Shown here in pieces: positions 50,326 through 59,639 of a stretch of 64,000 nt of DNA. The DNA is taken from NCBI GenBank assembly GCA_020853575.1, contig JADYYP010000036.1, forward strand, positions 78,441 through 142,440, given 5' to 3'. Both the position numbers and the translations under genes were made by a program. Numbering within the stretch: the stretch's first letter is position 1; each line of letters opens with the position of its first letter. Below the pieces are notes generated by a model. That model saw only the letters and a list, made by a program, of their open reading frames with translations. It ran no database searches and was not told the DNA's origin. This DNA comes from Planctomycetota bacterium (GTDB lineage: Bacteria; Planctomycetota; UBA1135; GCA-002686595).

Positions 50326-50904
50326 GTGGAGGACCTGGAACTCGTCCGCGGACTGAGAGAGCGCCGCGAAGAGGCGGTCCGTGTGTATTTGGAGCGCTAC
50401 CGAACGCTCTTCCAACATTGCATCGGCAACTTCGAGCAGGACCCGACCGCGCGCGACGACCTGTTCCAGGACTTGACCTGGCACGCACTCGAGCGCCTGC
50501 GCCAGGATTCGTTCGACCCCGCTCGCGGCAGCTTTGGCACCTGGCTGTACCGCGTCGCGTGGTGCCGCTGCGTGGACCTCAAGCGTCAGGAAAACGCACG
50601 GCGGCGCGTCAGGCTCGCCGCGCAGGGCGAGGAGTTGCCCGAGGAAGTCGATCCGGGCGCCTTCCCCGCCGACGCCGCAGGAGAGCGCGAGATCGGCGCT
50701 GCCGTGCGCAGTGCGCTCGCAGGGCTCGAGGGTGAAGACCGCGCGTTACTCGAGCTGCGCATCGTCGACGAACGCACGCTGATCGAGATCGCGGCCGAGC
50801 TCGCCATCACGGTCGAACAGGCGAAATATCGTTTCAAACGCGCGATGGCCGCACTGCGCAAGGAACTCCTGGCGCGCATGCCCAGACAGGAACTCGCCGA
50901 ATGA
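50326..50904 (+). CDS. RNA polymerase sigma factor, ECF type
   Basis: The product is 192 residues from a GTG at 50326 (GGAG 5 nt before it). Region 2 is ARDDLFQDLTWHALERLRQD with SFGTWLYRVAWCRCVDLKR, and region 4 is LIEIAAELAITVEQAKYRFK followed by RAMAALRKEL. The length and lack of region 3 make it an extracytoplasmic-function-type sigma factor. It probably directs transcription of a small regulon. The zinc-finger protein gene 61 bp downstream is the likely anti-sigma factor, and the CHAT gene after it a possible effector. Confidence 0.92.
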   Translation: MEDLELVRGLRERREEAVRVYLERYRTLFQHCIGNFEQDPTARDDLFQDLTWHALERLRQDSFDPARGSFGTWLYRVAWCRCVDLKRQENARRRVRLAAQGEELPEEVDPGAFPADAAGEREIGAAVRSALAGLEGEDRALLELRIVDERTLIEIAAELAITVEQAKYRFKRAMAALRKELLARMPRQELAE

Positions 50905-50965
50905 GCGTCGCGGATGCGAGAAAGATGGCCCGCGCGCGGGCCGGGCAACGGAAACGGGGCCGACG

Positions 50966-52027
50966 ATGACGACCTTCGACGCAGGCCAGGGTCCGGCGCT
51001 CCCCCCGCGCTGCGCTCGGCCCGATCTGATGGCGGCGCTGCCTTCGTTCGCGGAGAGCAGCCCGGAGCGTCGTCGCGAGCTCGCCGAGCACGCTGCGCGC
51101 TGCCGCGAGTGCGGAGCGCAACTGGCGCACCTGGAGCGCGCGCAGGCATGGATCGAGCAGCGTCTGACGCCCAAGGTCGCGCCGGTGTGTCCGTCGGCCG
51201 AAGACCTGTACGACTACGGCCGCGGACCCGGCGCGCGACGCATGTCGGAGCCCGAGCGCATGTCGATCCGCGCCCACGTCTCCACCTGCCCGGAGTGCTC
51301 GAGTCTCGTCGACACGTTGGCGCACCGACCGCCGGTGCCGGTGGTGATCGAGGAGCCTGCCACCCGGCTCGCCGCGGACCGCCGCCGGCGCCTGCGGCTG
51401 TTGGTGCCGCTGGCCGCGGCCGCGGCCGTCGCAGCAGCGCTCCTGTGGCGCGGCGCGGGCAAGACCACGCCGGACAACGCCTCTGACGTGCACGCCCACG
51501 CGCGCATCCGTTTCCCGGCCGACCCGCCGCTGCGCGGTCAAGCTCCGAGTGACCTGTGGTACCCGCGCGACCGCGTGCTGCGTTCCAGCCAAGCGCTGTG
51601 GAGCAAGCTGCAGTTCGAGCTCGCGCCGCACGAGCGCGCGAGCAAGTACCGGGTCGTGCTGTACCGCAACGATGGCAGCGCCTTCGACTCCGGGCGCGAG
51701 CTCGTCCGGCTGGAGAGCACGAGCCCCCTGTTCGACAGCGGCTCCATCGCCTTCGAGCTCCCCGCCGGTCACTACACCTGGGAAGCCTGGATCGAAGTCG
51801 ACGGTCTCGATCTGGCGCTCGGCCGCCGAGACTTCGAGTGCGTGGTCGACGACGGCCTGGTGCGCGAGCTCGCCGAGCGCGAAAGGGCCGCCGAGCCGGC
51901 GCGCAGCGAAGCGCTGCTCCATCTGCTGCACGACGCGGGCTTCGTCGGCGACGCGCGTGCCTTCGCGCGCACGCTGCCGGCGACGCCCGAACGCGACCAG
52001 TACCTTGCGCGGCGCCCCGTGCGCTGA
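50966..52027 (+). CDS. Zinc-finger anti-sigma factor-like membrane protein
   Basis: The product is 353 residues. Two HxxxCxxC zinc-finger-like motifs lie at His42/Cys46/Cys49 (HAARCREC) and His104/Cys108/Cys111 (HVSTCPEC). A membrane helix follows at about 144-161 after an Arg-rich stop (RRRRLRL). The rest (~165-353) is extracytoplasmic, beta-rich (WSKLQFELAPHERASKYRVV, FELPAGHYTWEAWIEVDGLD) with a helical end. The arrangement matches anti-sigma factors that hold an ECF sigma at the membrane; two fingers in tandem are unusual. The start at the ATG at 50966 is preceded by no strong ribosome binding site. Confidence 0.82.
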   Translation: MTTFDAGQGPALPPRCARPDLMAALPSFAESSPERRRELAEHAARCRECGAQLAHLERAQAWIEQRLTPKVAPVCPSAEDLYDYGRGPGARRMSEPERMSIRAHVSTCPECSSLVDTLAHRPPVPVVIEEPATRLAADRRRRLRLLVPLAAAAAVAAALLWRGAGKTTPDNASDVHAHARIRFPADPPLRGQAPSDLWYPRDRVLRSSQALWSKLQFELAPHERASKYRVVLYRNDGSAFDSGRELVRLESTSPLFDSGSIAFELPAGHYTWEAWIEVDGLDLALGRRDFECVVDDGLVRELAERERAAEPARSEALLHLLHDAGFVGDARAFARTLPATPERDQYLARRPVR

Positions 52028-52139
52028 GCTCGTGAAGCCGTTGCTCATCGAGCTTTCGAGCCGCTGCGCTCGCAGCGTGCACGGATGGTGGCGGCTCTGG
52101 CGGTGCTCGGCGGGGAATTCGGGCGACACTGTTGGCGTC

Positions 52140-54638
52140 ATGCCGACGCGAGCCGAACGCCTCGAGCGCGCCCTGAAGCTGAGCCTGAGCGCGATCGCGC
52201 TGTGCGCGCTGGGCGCGTTCGCGCGAGCCTCGGACGACTACGACGCGGAGATCCGCGTGTTCATCGCGGAACTCCGCGCGTGGCGCGGCGGCTCGGATGA
52301 AGCAGCCGCGCGCGTCGATGCGAGTGCGGCACGCCTGTGCGACGAGTTCGCGCGTTGCGACGTGTCCCGTGTGGTCGACTTCTATCGCGCCCTGACGCCC
52401 GCAGCGCGAGTCCAGGGCCTGATGGACGAAGAACGCTTCGTCGCGCTCTGGCAGCGCGTGCGAGACGCGGGCACGAGCGGAATCGTCGGCGATGCCTGGC
52501 GTGAGCAACGCATCGAGATCGAGCGCGAGTTGCGCACGCTGGCGGCGGACGCGAGCGCGCGCCCGGACTTCGTTCCAGCGGCCCAAGCGTGGTCGCTCTG
52601 CGCGCGGCTCGGGTTGCAGCGTCTGGAACAGGCGACCGTGGCGGACGCGACGGCCTTCGCGGAGCTCCTCGAGCGCACCCTCGACGATGCTCAGCGCGCC
52701 GCGACCGCGTTCGAGCGAGCGGGCCAGCTGACGCCGCGCATCGAGGCGCTGTGGCTGCTGGGGCGTGTGGCGGCGTGCCGCGGCCAGGAGTCAGCTGCGC
52801 GCGCGCAGTTCGAGCAGTGCCTGCGGCTCGCTGCGGCCGTGCGCCGCGACGACCTGCGCGAGAGCGCGCTCCAAGGGCTGCTGTCGCTGGCGCGCGCCGC
52901 GGGCGACGCGCGCGAGCAAGACCGGCGACTCGAGGAACTCGCCCGCTTCCGCGAACCGTCGACGCACTGGCCGCTGGCGCGCGATTGGGCTGCGCGACTG
53001 CTCGAGCAGGATTTCGCCGAGGAGAGCGTGGCCTTCCTCGAGCGCAACGCGCCGCCGACGGAGGCGCACGTGCTCGACCACGTCGAATGGGAACTCCTGA
53101 TCGGCAATGCACAGCTGCGGCGCGGAGCTCTCGACGAGGCGCGGCTGCACTTCGAGCGCTTGGCGGAGGCCGCTCCCTCGGAGCTCGCGGTGCTCTCGCT
53201 CGCCACCTTGGCGTTGCGCGAGGAGCGCACCTTCGAGGTGCTGGCGCTGCTCCAGGACAGCGATGCGGCCGCGACCTTCTCGCCGCTGGGGCGCGAGCGC
53301 GCGCGCGCGTTGCTGGGAGAGGCCCTGCACGCCATCGGAGACGACGACGGCGCCGCGGAGCACCTGCAGGCAGCGTTCGATTCCGCGCTGGAGATCGACC
53401 GCATGCGCGCACTGGAGCGCCGAGACGCGGTTGCCGGAACCGCGGCGGGAATCATCGGCGAGCGACTGGGCCTGCACACGGTGGCGCTGCTCGCGGACAC
53501 GCGTGCACGGCAACGCCGGCCGCTCGACGCGGTGTGCGCGATCGAGGAGGCGCAAGCGCGCTCCCTGCGTCGGTCGACCTCGCCCGCGGTGCCGGGGGTG
53601 ACTCCCGCGAGTGTGCGGGCCTGGGCGAGCGCATACGAGTTGGGATTGGTCACATGGGTGGTTGGCGCGGACTTCACCGTCGCCGCCCACGTCGCGCCCG
53701 ATGGCACGGCGCGCTGCGTCCGCGTCGAGCATGGCCGGGTGGATCTCGAGGAAGCCGTGCGCAGGCTGCGCGAGTCGGTCCTGGCGCGCGGGGCGGAGGA
53801 GCGACTCGCCGCTCTAGCGCTCGACCTCGCGCGGAGCCTGTTTCCGCCACAGATTTCCGCTTCGCTCGCGAGCTGCGCGCGCGGAGCGCCGCAGTGGCCG
53901 CGCTTGCTGATCCTGGCCCACGGGCCGTGTGAAGCGCTGCCTTTCGAGGTGCTCGACTGGAGCGCGATCGTCGGGACCGACGAGCTCGCTCTCGTCGCCT
54001 CGCCTGGGCTGGACGCTGCGCTTCCGAGCCCATCGAGGATCGAGTGGGCGGACTTGCAGTGGACGCTGTGCGGCGCACCGCTCGACGCCGCGCAGCGCGA
54101 GCTGTTGCCGGGAGCGCGCGAGGAACTCGCGCTGTTGCGGGAGTTGCACGGCGCTACCGCGAGCGCCACCGGAGCGGACTTCCGTCATGTCGAGTTGCTG
54201 CAGGCGCTGCGCAGCGGAAGAGCGTTGCACATCGCGACGCACTTGAGCGCCGAGTGCGACGTCGCGGGCTCGTTCGGCGGCGCCAGCCTGGTCACCAGCG
54301 AGCCGCAGCCCGTGTGCGCCGAGGAGATCGCCGCGGTGCGGTCCGATCTGCCCCTGGTGGTGCTCGCCGCCTGCTGGAGCGGCGGAGGTGCGTTCGTCGA
54401 CGCCGAAGGCCTGTTCGGCCTGTCGCGAGCATTCCTGGCCGGCGGGGCGCGCAACCTGATCGCGACCCAGTGGCCGATCGAGGATTCCAGCGCCGCGGCC
54501 TTCGGTGCAGAGTTCCATCGCGCGCTCGAGCGCGGGCTCGGACCGGCGCGCGCGGCCGCGCTGGCTCGCCAACGCCTGCGCGAAGCCGGAACGCGCGCCG
54601 CGGACTTCGCGGCCTTCCGCGCCCTGGGCCGCGACTGA
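52140..54638 (+). CDS. CHAT-domain protease candidate with TPR-like repeats
   Basis: The product is 832 residues. The ATG at 52140 gives an N-terminal hydrophobic segment (LSLSAIALCALGAFARA). Residues ~150-480 are TPR-like helical repeats (ALWLLGRVAACRGQESAARA). The C-terminal CHAT (caspase-like) domain contains the catalytic dyad: His701 in LHIATHLSAE and Cys745 in VVLAACWSGGG, with GLFGLSRAFLAGGARNLIAT after it. It should be an active Cys peptidase of unknown target. It is the third gene of a sigma/anti-sigma/CHAT module, 112 bp after the anti-sigma gene. Confidence 0.9.
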   Translation: MPTRAERLERALKLSLSAIALCALGAFARASDDYDAEIRVFIAELRAWRGGSDEAAARVDASAARLCDEFARCDVSRVVDFYRALTPAARVQGLMDEERFVALWQRVRDAGTSGIVGDAWREQRIEIERELRTLAADASARPDFVPAAQAWSLCARLGLQRLEQATVADATAFAELLERTLDDAQRAATAFERAGQLTPRIEALWLLGRVAACRGQESAARAQFEQCLRLAAAVRRDDLRESALQGLLSLARAAGDAREQDRRLEELARFREPSTHWPLARDWAARLLEQDFAEESVAFLERNAPPTEAHVLDHVEWELLIGNAQLRRGALDEARLHFERLAEAAPSELAVLSLATLALREERTFEVLALLQDSDAAATFSPLGRERARALLGEALHAIGDDDGAAEHLQAAFDSALEIDRMRALERRDAVAGTAAGIIGERLGLHTVALLADTRARQRRPLDAVCAIEEAQARSLRRSTSPAVPGVTPASVRAWASAYELGLVTWVVGADFTVAAHVAPDGTARCVRVEHGRVDLEEAVRRLRESVLARGAEERLAALALDLARSLFPPQISASLASCARGAPQWPRLLILAHGPCEALPFEVLDWSAIVGTDELALVASPGLDAALPSPSRIEWADLQWTLCGAPLDAAQRELLPGAREELALLRELHGATASATGADFRHVELLQALRSGRALHIATHLSAECDVAGSFGGASLVTSEPQPVCAEEIAAVRSDLPLVVLAACWSGGGAFVDAEGLFGLSRAFLAGGARNLIATQWPIEDSSAAAFGAEFHRALERGLGPARAAALARQRLREAGTRAADFAAFRALGRD

Positions 54639-54777
54639 CCGCCGGCGCAGTCTCGTCACTTCGAAACTTTTTCCGGAATCGAGCGCTCGAACCCTCAAGC
54701 GCTCGCGCGGGGGCCTCCGATAGACCGCGCACCGACGCATTCGACTGCTCGCCGTCGGCCCCAAGGAGTCCCCGCCC

Positions 54778-55317
54778 ATGTTGACGACGCCGACCGTCGC
54801 CGCCGCGCTCATCTCGCCCTTCGTCCCGGCCCCCGAGATCGATCTTGCGCTGCGCGTCACAACCCACGAAATCGTCGCGGTCAATCCCACGGATCGCCCG
54901 GAGATCCTGTTCGTGTTCGACGCACATTCGACGCCGCGTGGCGCGCTGGTGGTTCCGGCGCGCGGCCAAGCACGCTGGAGCGTGCTCCCCGGCGGCCTGC
55001 GCGGACTCGAGTTCGTCGTGGCGACGCGCAACGACCTGGGCACGGCGTGCACGTTCAAGTGGACTTTCGAGGCCTTCGCCGCGCTCGCCGACGACTTCGT
55101 GTGGATCGACGTCGACCGTGGACGCGCTCACGCCTGGAAACGCACACAACAGGGCTTCGCGCCGCTCGCACCGGAGCTCCTCGGCGGGAGCGTGCCTCCG
55201 CCGAACTTCCTGTGCGCCCCGTCGAACGCCGCACACGTGCCCGTGATCACGCCGCACAAGGGCAGCGCCGGCGAGGTCCCGCCGCGCCTCGAGCGCCAAC
55301 CACTGCCGCCGATCTGA
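54778..55317 (+). CDS. Hypothetical protein
   Basis: The product is 179 residues and was not recognised. It is acidic to neutral with beta strands (RPEILFVFDAHSTPRGALVV, RGLEFVVATRNDLGTACTFK, DDFVWIDVDRGRAHAWKRT) and a Pro-rich end (VPPRLERQPLPPI). There is no clear signal peptide. The ATG at 54778 has AAGGAG 10 nt before it. A terminator-like hairpin follows at 55357-55393, so it is probably the last gene of its unit. Confidence 0.6.
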   Translation: MLTTPTVAAALISPFVPAPEIDLALRVTTHEIVAVNPTDRPEILFVFDAHSTPRGALVVPARGQARWSVLPGGLRGLEFVVATRNDLGTACTFKWTFEAFAALADDFVWIDVDRGRAHAWKRTQQGFAPLAPELLGGSVPPPNFLCAPSNAAHVPVITPHKGSAGEVPPRLERQPLPPI

Positions 55318-55356
55318 GAGAACCCGATCTCGAGAGAGAGATCGAGAGAGACGGAA

Positions 55357-55393
55357 GGTGGCCGGTGCTCCAAAGCCGGCCACCGGCCGTTTT
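55357..55393 (+). terminator. Rho-independent terminator-like hairpin
   Basis: A perfect 9-bp GC-rich stem (GGTGGCCGG / CCGGCCACC) with a 10-nt loop is followed by GGCCGTTTT. It is 39 bp after the stop of the hypothetical gene and lies before the convergent amidase stop at 55410. The U run is short (4) and offset from the stem. Confidence 0.72.
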
Positions 55394-55409
55394 GGAGCGC
55401 GCGCCGACG

Positions 55410-56234
55410 TTACCCGCGCGGCTCACGCGACCAGCGCGCGTACAGCTCGCTGCGTTGGTCACGTTCGACGGGAACGCGCCGGCGCAGGTCGCGCGCGAGC
55501 GCGAGGTCGAGCTCGGCCTCGATCAGACCGTTTTCTCCGCGGCCCTCGGCGAGCACCCTCCCGTGCGGATCGACGAGCAGCGAGTTGCCGGGAAATTCGA
55601 GCGTCAGCTCGCGGCGGCCGATGACATCGACGCCCGTGCGATTGCAGGCTACGACGAAGCACTGGTTCTGAGCTGCCAGTCCTGCGGCGAGCGCGCGCCA
55701 ATTCGCGGCTCGCGCGACAGGCCATTGAGCGCTGATGCACACCAGATCCGCCGCCGCGCGAAACGCCAGACGCGTGAGCTCGGGAAAGCGCAGGTCGTAG
55801 CACACCAGCCCGCTGACGCGCGCGCCTCGCAGCTCGACGCACGCGGGCGGCCGGTCGCCGGCGCTGAAACTCTCGTTCTCGGCCGTCGGCGAGAAGAGGT
55901 GCAGCTTGTCGTACGCGGAGCGACACTCGCCCGCGTCGAACAGCCGCCAGCGGTTCGCCGGAAGCCCGCGCTCGACGCCGCCAAAGGCGGAACCACACAC
56001 GCTGACTCCCAACCGCGCGCCGGCTTGCGCCACGCGCGTCCAAGCGTCGTCGTCGGCCGCGACCAGTGCCGCCAGATCCGACTCCGGGCCGGGGAACGAC
56101 GAGGGCCACATCTCGGGCAAGACCACGAGCGCGATCCCGCGCTCCGCAGCGCGCTCGAGCTCGTTCAGCACGACCTCGGTGTTGGACGCGGTCGCGCCGC
56201 GGCGCACGTCGAACTGCAGGGCCGCAACGAGCAT
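55410..56234 (-). CDS. Carbon-nitrogen hydrolase (nitrilase superfamily amidase, omega-amidase-like)
   Basis: The product is 274 residues. The Glu-Lys-Cys catalytic triad is visible: Glu in VVLPEMW, Lys in YDKLHLFSP and Cys in GLVCYDLRFPEL. VACNRTGVD and GNSLLVDPHGRVLAEG are further family segments. It hydrolyses an amide, probably of a small omega-amide such as 2-oxosuccinamate. The ATG at 56234 starts the fold (MLVAALQFDVRRG). It is divergent from the membrane protein gene at 56332. Confidence 0.9.
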   Translation of the reverse strand: MLVAALQFDVRRGATASNTEVVLNELERAAERGIALVVLPEMWPSSFPGPESDLAALVAADDDAWTRVAQAGARLGVSVCGSAFGGVERGLPANRWRLFDAGECRSAYDKLHLFSPTAENESFSAGDRPPACVELRGARVSGLVCYDLRFPELTRLAFRAAADLVCISAQWPVARAANWRALAAGLAAQNQCFVVACNRTGVDVIGRRELTLEFPGNSLLVDPHGRVLAEGRGENGLIEAELDLALARDLRRRVPVERDQRSELYARWSREPRG

Positions 56235-56331
56235 CGTGCCAGTCTTAGCGACCGAGCGCTGTCCGCGGAAGCACGTCGCTGCGCGCTTTACTCCCCCCAC
56301 GCGCGCCGTCACCATCGCCCTGCACCCACCC

Positions 56332-57483
56332 ATGGAACTCTCGGCCCTGCAGGATCTCGAGCGAGCGCTATGGCCGTTCGCCGCGCTCGCTGTCGGGCGC
56401 TCCGTGCTGGCGCTCTTGCCGGCGGGCCGCATCGGATCCCATGCGAAGCACGAGCTCGCGTTCACCGTCGTCGTCAGTTCCGCGCTCGGCAGCGCCGCGC
56501 TAGCGCTCGCGATGCGCGTTGGAGAGGCCCTTGGCATGCCTTGGGTCGCTTGGTGGACCTGCTCCGTCGTGCCCGTGCTGGCGCTCGCGCTCCGCGCGTC
56601 GGGCCCGGCCGCGTTTGCACCCGGAAGCGACTGCAAGCAACCTGAGCCGTCGGCCCCAGTCCGCGTCGCTCGGGGCGCGGGCTGGCTCGCGGCGCTGTCC
56701 CCCTTGTGGTGGGCCTGCGCGGACGAATCGCGTTGGTTGAACGCGTTCGCGGCGAGCGCTGTTTACATCGCCGGGTTGCGCGGCTCACGCGCGGCGCGCC
56801 GCGCAGAGTTCGCGTCGACGCTCGTTGCGGCGGCGCTCGCCGGGTGCGTCGCGTGGTTCCCGACGCACACGGTCGTCGGCGGCGTGGCGCGCGTCGCCGT
56901 GGCCCTCGGTGCGGCGTGCTCGATCCTGTGGCTGCGGCGCGCGGATCGCCGCGCTCGAGCACTGGCGCTGGTGGCATGGTCGTGCACGGCCTGGGTCGCG
57001 CCCGCGATTGGACTCGCCGGCGGGCTCGCGCTGCTCGTCGGCACGCATCCGCGCGAGCGTCGCTCGACGCTCGTGGCAGCCCTGGTGGCGGCGCTGGCAT
57101 GCGCGCTCCCCATGGCCGCAACCCGATGCGCCGAAGAGACCGCCATCGCCGCGGCAACGCGCGGCTCGACCGAGGCGCTTTCGCCTTGGCTGGTGAGCTG
57201 CGCCGGCGCGTGGACGCTTGCCGCGTCGGTCGCGTGGTTGCTCGGATTCCGCGCGCGGGTGGACGCTGCGCGCGGGCCCGAGCCGCTCGAGCCAAGTCTC
57301 GAGTCGAAGTTCCTGGGCTGGACTCTAGCCGGCGCCTGCGCCTTGCACGCTCTGGCTGAGCGCGCACCGCTGCAGGCGCTGCGCACGGATTCGACCGATG
57401 GCTGGAGCGGGCTGCTGATGTTGCTCGCCCCGCTGAGCGCGGCCCTGGTCTCGCTCGGCCTCCCGAGGGCGGAGCGCCCGTGA
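56332..57483 (+). CDS. Polytopic membrane protein, unknown function
   Basis: The product is 383 residues with roughly nine or ten hydrophobic helices (for example ELAFTVVVSSALGSAALALA, WLAALSPLWWACAD, FASTLVAAALAGCVAWFP, GLLMLLAPLSAALVSLGLP). It resembles a truncated or divergent GT-C-type or DUF-rich envelope protein but I could not assign a family. It is translated just before, and overlaps by 4 bp (GTGA), the methyltransferase/kinase-like fusion gene, so they probably act together. The ATG at 56332 was chosen as the first start before the helices. Confidence 0.65.
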   Translation: MELSALQDLERALWPFAALAVGRSVLALLPAGRIGSHAKHELAFTVVVSSALGSAALALAMRVGEALGMPWVAWWTCSVVPVLALALRASGPAAFAPGSDCKQPEPSAPVRVARGAGWLAALSPLWWACADESRWLNAFAASAVYIAGLRGSRAARRAEFASTLVAAALAGCVAWFPTHTVVGGVARVAVALGAACSILWLRRADRRARALALVAWSCTAWVAPAIGLAGGLALLVGTHPRERRSTLVAALVAALACALPMAATRCAEETAIAAATRGSTEALSPWLVSCAGAWTLAASVAWLLGFRARVDAARGPEPLEPSLESKFLGWTLAGACALHALAERAPLQALRTDSTDGWSGLLMLLAPLSAALVSLGLPRAERP

Positions 57484-59273
57484 ATTTCAGCGAGCCCTTT
57501 CCGCTCGATCGGGATTCGATCGAGCGCGCGCTCAACGCCATGGAGGCCGGCATTCCGTACCGCGAGGCCTACGAGCAGCTGTTGCTCGAGGTCGACGACG
57601 CCACGGCCGACCGCACGATGCAATTGCAGCGCGAATCGCGCGGCGCGTGGTTGCTGCTGTTGCGCGGCCCGTGCACGAGCGGAGCGCGAGCGCTGTTCAT
57701 CGGCAACGCGCTCTCGGGCGCGCACGTGCCGCTCGCGCACCACGGCTACGAGCTCACGCTGCTCGACCGCAACGCGCTGCGCTTGCGTTTCGCGACGCTG
57801 CGCAACGCGGCTCTGGTCCCCGGGCAACAGACGCGCACCGTGTGCGGCGACGGAGCAGCGCGCCTGCCGTTCGCGGATCGGGAGTTCGAGCTGGTGGTGG
57901 CCGAGGATGGCCTGCCCGATCCCGCGCGCGGCTGGGGGCACGACCTCGAGGAGTTGCGACGCATCTGCGGCGGAGAGTTGCTCTTGGTCGCCGACAACCG
58001 CTTCGCCTACAAGCGCTCGACCGGCAGGCGCGGCGTGTTCGATGTGCCATCGCCAGGGCGCTATGCGAGCTCGATCCTGACACGGCGCAGCGAGCGCTCG
58101 CTGGCCGGCTACCGCGCGCTGGCCCAGGCGCCGGGCTTCGAACGCCCGCGTTCATTCGCGCTCTACCCGGACGCGCGCGAGTTCACTTTCGTCGTGGGTT
58201 TGGACGGGCCGGAGTTGCGTTTGGAGCTCGGCCCCAAGGAGCGCCGCAACCGCTGGAAGATCCTGGCCCAGCGCTTCGGGCTGTTCCCTTGGCTCGCGCC
58301 CTCGTTCGCGCTGGCGAGCTCGCGCACCGAGTGGCGCGAGACTCCGACTCGTGTCGAACGCATCCTGAGCGGGCTCGCGCGAACGCTCGGGGAGCCCGTG
58401 CCGCGCGTCGAGCACTTGGTCGCCACCCGCGGCAACTCCGCGGTGCTGCTCACGCGCGGCGAGTCGTCGGAAGCTGCGGCCGGTTCGTGGTGCGTCCACG
58501 TCGGGCTGAGCGCCGCTCAGCGCAACCAAATGCAGACCCATATGCAGTTCCTGAGACGCCTCGCGAACTCGGCAGAGCGCTGCCCCGTGCCGGAACCGCT
58601 CGTCGAGGCGTTCTTCGACGGCGTGTACGTCACCTGCGAGCGGCGCATCGCCGGCTGGACGGCCCCGCAGCTGACGGGCGAGCTGCAGGCAACCGCGCGC
58701 ACGCTGTCCGACCTGTCCCGGATCCTCTCCGGTTTGGTGGTCGAGCGCGACGTGCGGCTCGACGAGGCGCTGTTCGAGGAGCTTCTCGGCTCGCGCTTCG
58801 ATCTGGTCCGACGGCATGCGCGCGTCCCATCGACCGAGCACACACTCGACGAGTTGCGCCGCACGACGCGGCGGCGCGTGCTCGGCCGGCGGTTGCCTCT
58901 GGTGATCCAGCACGCGGACCTGCGCAGCAAGCACGTACAGGTCCGCCCCGACGGCTCGGTGCTGGCCATTCTCGACTGGGGTTCGGCCCGCCCGCGCGAT
59001 CTGCCCTACTACGATCTATTCCACTACCTCGCGCATGAGCGCAAACAGGCCCAGGGCCTGACACCGAGGCAAATGTGGATGCAGGCGCGTTCGCAGGCGC
59101 AACGCCGCCCCGACGAGCAGACAGCTATCGACGACTACTGCGCCGCGGTCGGACTCGACGGCGAAATGCGCGAAGTCCTGGAAGAGCTGTACCCCGTGCT
59201 GGTCTCCGCGATGGTCGAAGCCCATTGGGATTTCAGCCGGCCCCGCTGGCTGCAGCGACAATTCGAGCTGTGA
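57480..59273 (+). CDS. Methyltransferase-like / APH-kinase-like fusion protein
   Basis: The product is 597 residues from a GTG at 57480 that overlaps the upstream stop. Residues ~60-215 look like a class I SAM-dependent methyltransferase (ALFIGNALSGAHVPLA, LTLLDRNALRL, AARLPFADREFELVVAED). The C-terminal part (~300-597) resembles aminoglycoside phosphotransferase-like kinases: LPLVIQHADLRSKHVQV (the H-x-D-x4-N/K catalytic loop, here with Lys for Asn) and VLAILDWGSARPRDLPYYDL (the metal-binding D-W-x). The predicted kinase acts on a small alcohol; the methyl acceptor is unknown. The order methyltransferase then kinase recalls proteins that modify glycans or lipid-linked sugars. The membrane protein upstream would fit that role. 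Confidence 0.7.
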   Translation: MNFSEPFPLDRDSIERALNAMEAGIPYREAYEQLLLEVDDATADRTMQLQRESRGAWLLLLRGPCTSGARALFIGNALSGAHVPLAHHGYELTLLDRNALRLRFATLRNAALVPGQQTRTVCGDGAARLPFADREFELVVAEDGLPDPARGWGHDLEELRRICGGELLLVADNRFAYKRSTGRRGVFDVPSPGRYASSILTRRSERSLAGYRALAQAPGFERPRSFALYPDAREFTFVVGLDGPELRLELGPKERRNRWKILAQRFGLFPWLAPSFALASSRTEWRETPTRVERILSGLARTLGEPVPRVEHLVATRGNSAVLLTRGESSEAAAGSWCVHVGLSAAQRNQMQTHMQFLRRLANSAERCPVPEPLVEAFFDGVYVTCERRIAGWTAPQLTGELQATARTLSDLSRILSGLVVERDVRLDEALFEELLGSRFDLVRRHARVPSTEHTLDELRRTTRRRVLGRRLPLVIQHADLRSKHVQVRPDGSVLAILDWGSARPRDLPYYDLFHYLAHERKQAQGLTPRQMWMQARSQAQRRPDEQTAIDDYCAAVGLDGEMREVLEELYPVLVSAMVEAHWDFSRPRWLQRQFEL

Positions 59274-59639
59274 ACGCGCCGTGGACTACTCACGTCGCCC
59301 CGGAGCCTGCGTCTATCCGCTGAACCGCGCTTACGCAGACGTCGAGCGCAGTTCCTCGTGTTTTGCGAGTTCGGACGGCACTCGAATTCTCCTATGAGGC
59401 CCTGTTCCGCGGCCGGTGGCCGCCCCTCGGCCGCCCTCGACCTGAAAATTGTGCCGCGATCGGCGACGGTCGGGGTGCAGTTCGAGTCGGGGGGGTCGAA
59501 ATAACGACACCGTCATCTTCCCAGGCCGCGGACTCTGGGATACTCTCTGCCCTAGAGCCTCAGCTCGCATCCCTGGGGCGTCTACCCCTCCCCCCCCACC
59601 CGTACACGTTCCCCTCGAACTTTCCTCATCGGAGCCATC
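59274..59639. other. Intergenic leader region, no gene seen
   Basis: These 366 bp precede the secreted protein gene. A hairpin GCGGCC/GGCCGC with a 3-nt loop lies at 59409-59423, without a U tract. A long C-rich run is found at about 59585-59600. GGAG lies 6 nt before the ATG at 59640, so the translation start is clear. The promoter cannot be placed. Confidence 0.4.

Noticed and set aside
59409..59423. GC hairpin as a terminator for the fusion gene
   Set aside because: Six-bp stem with 3-nt loop and no U tract.
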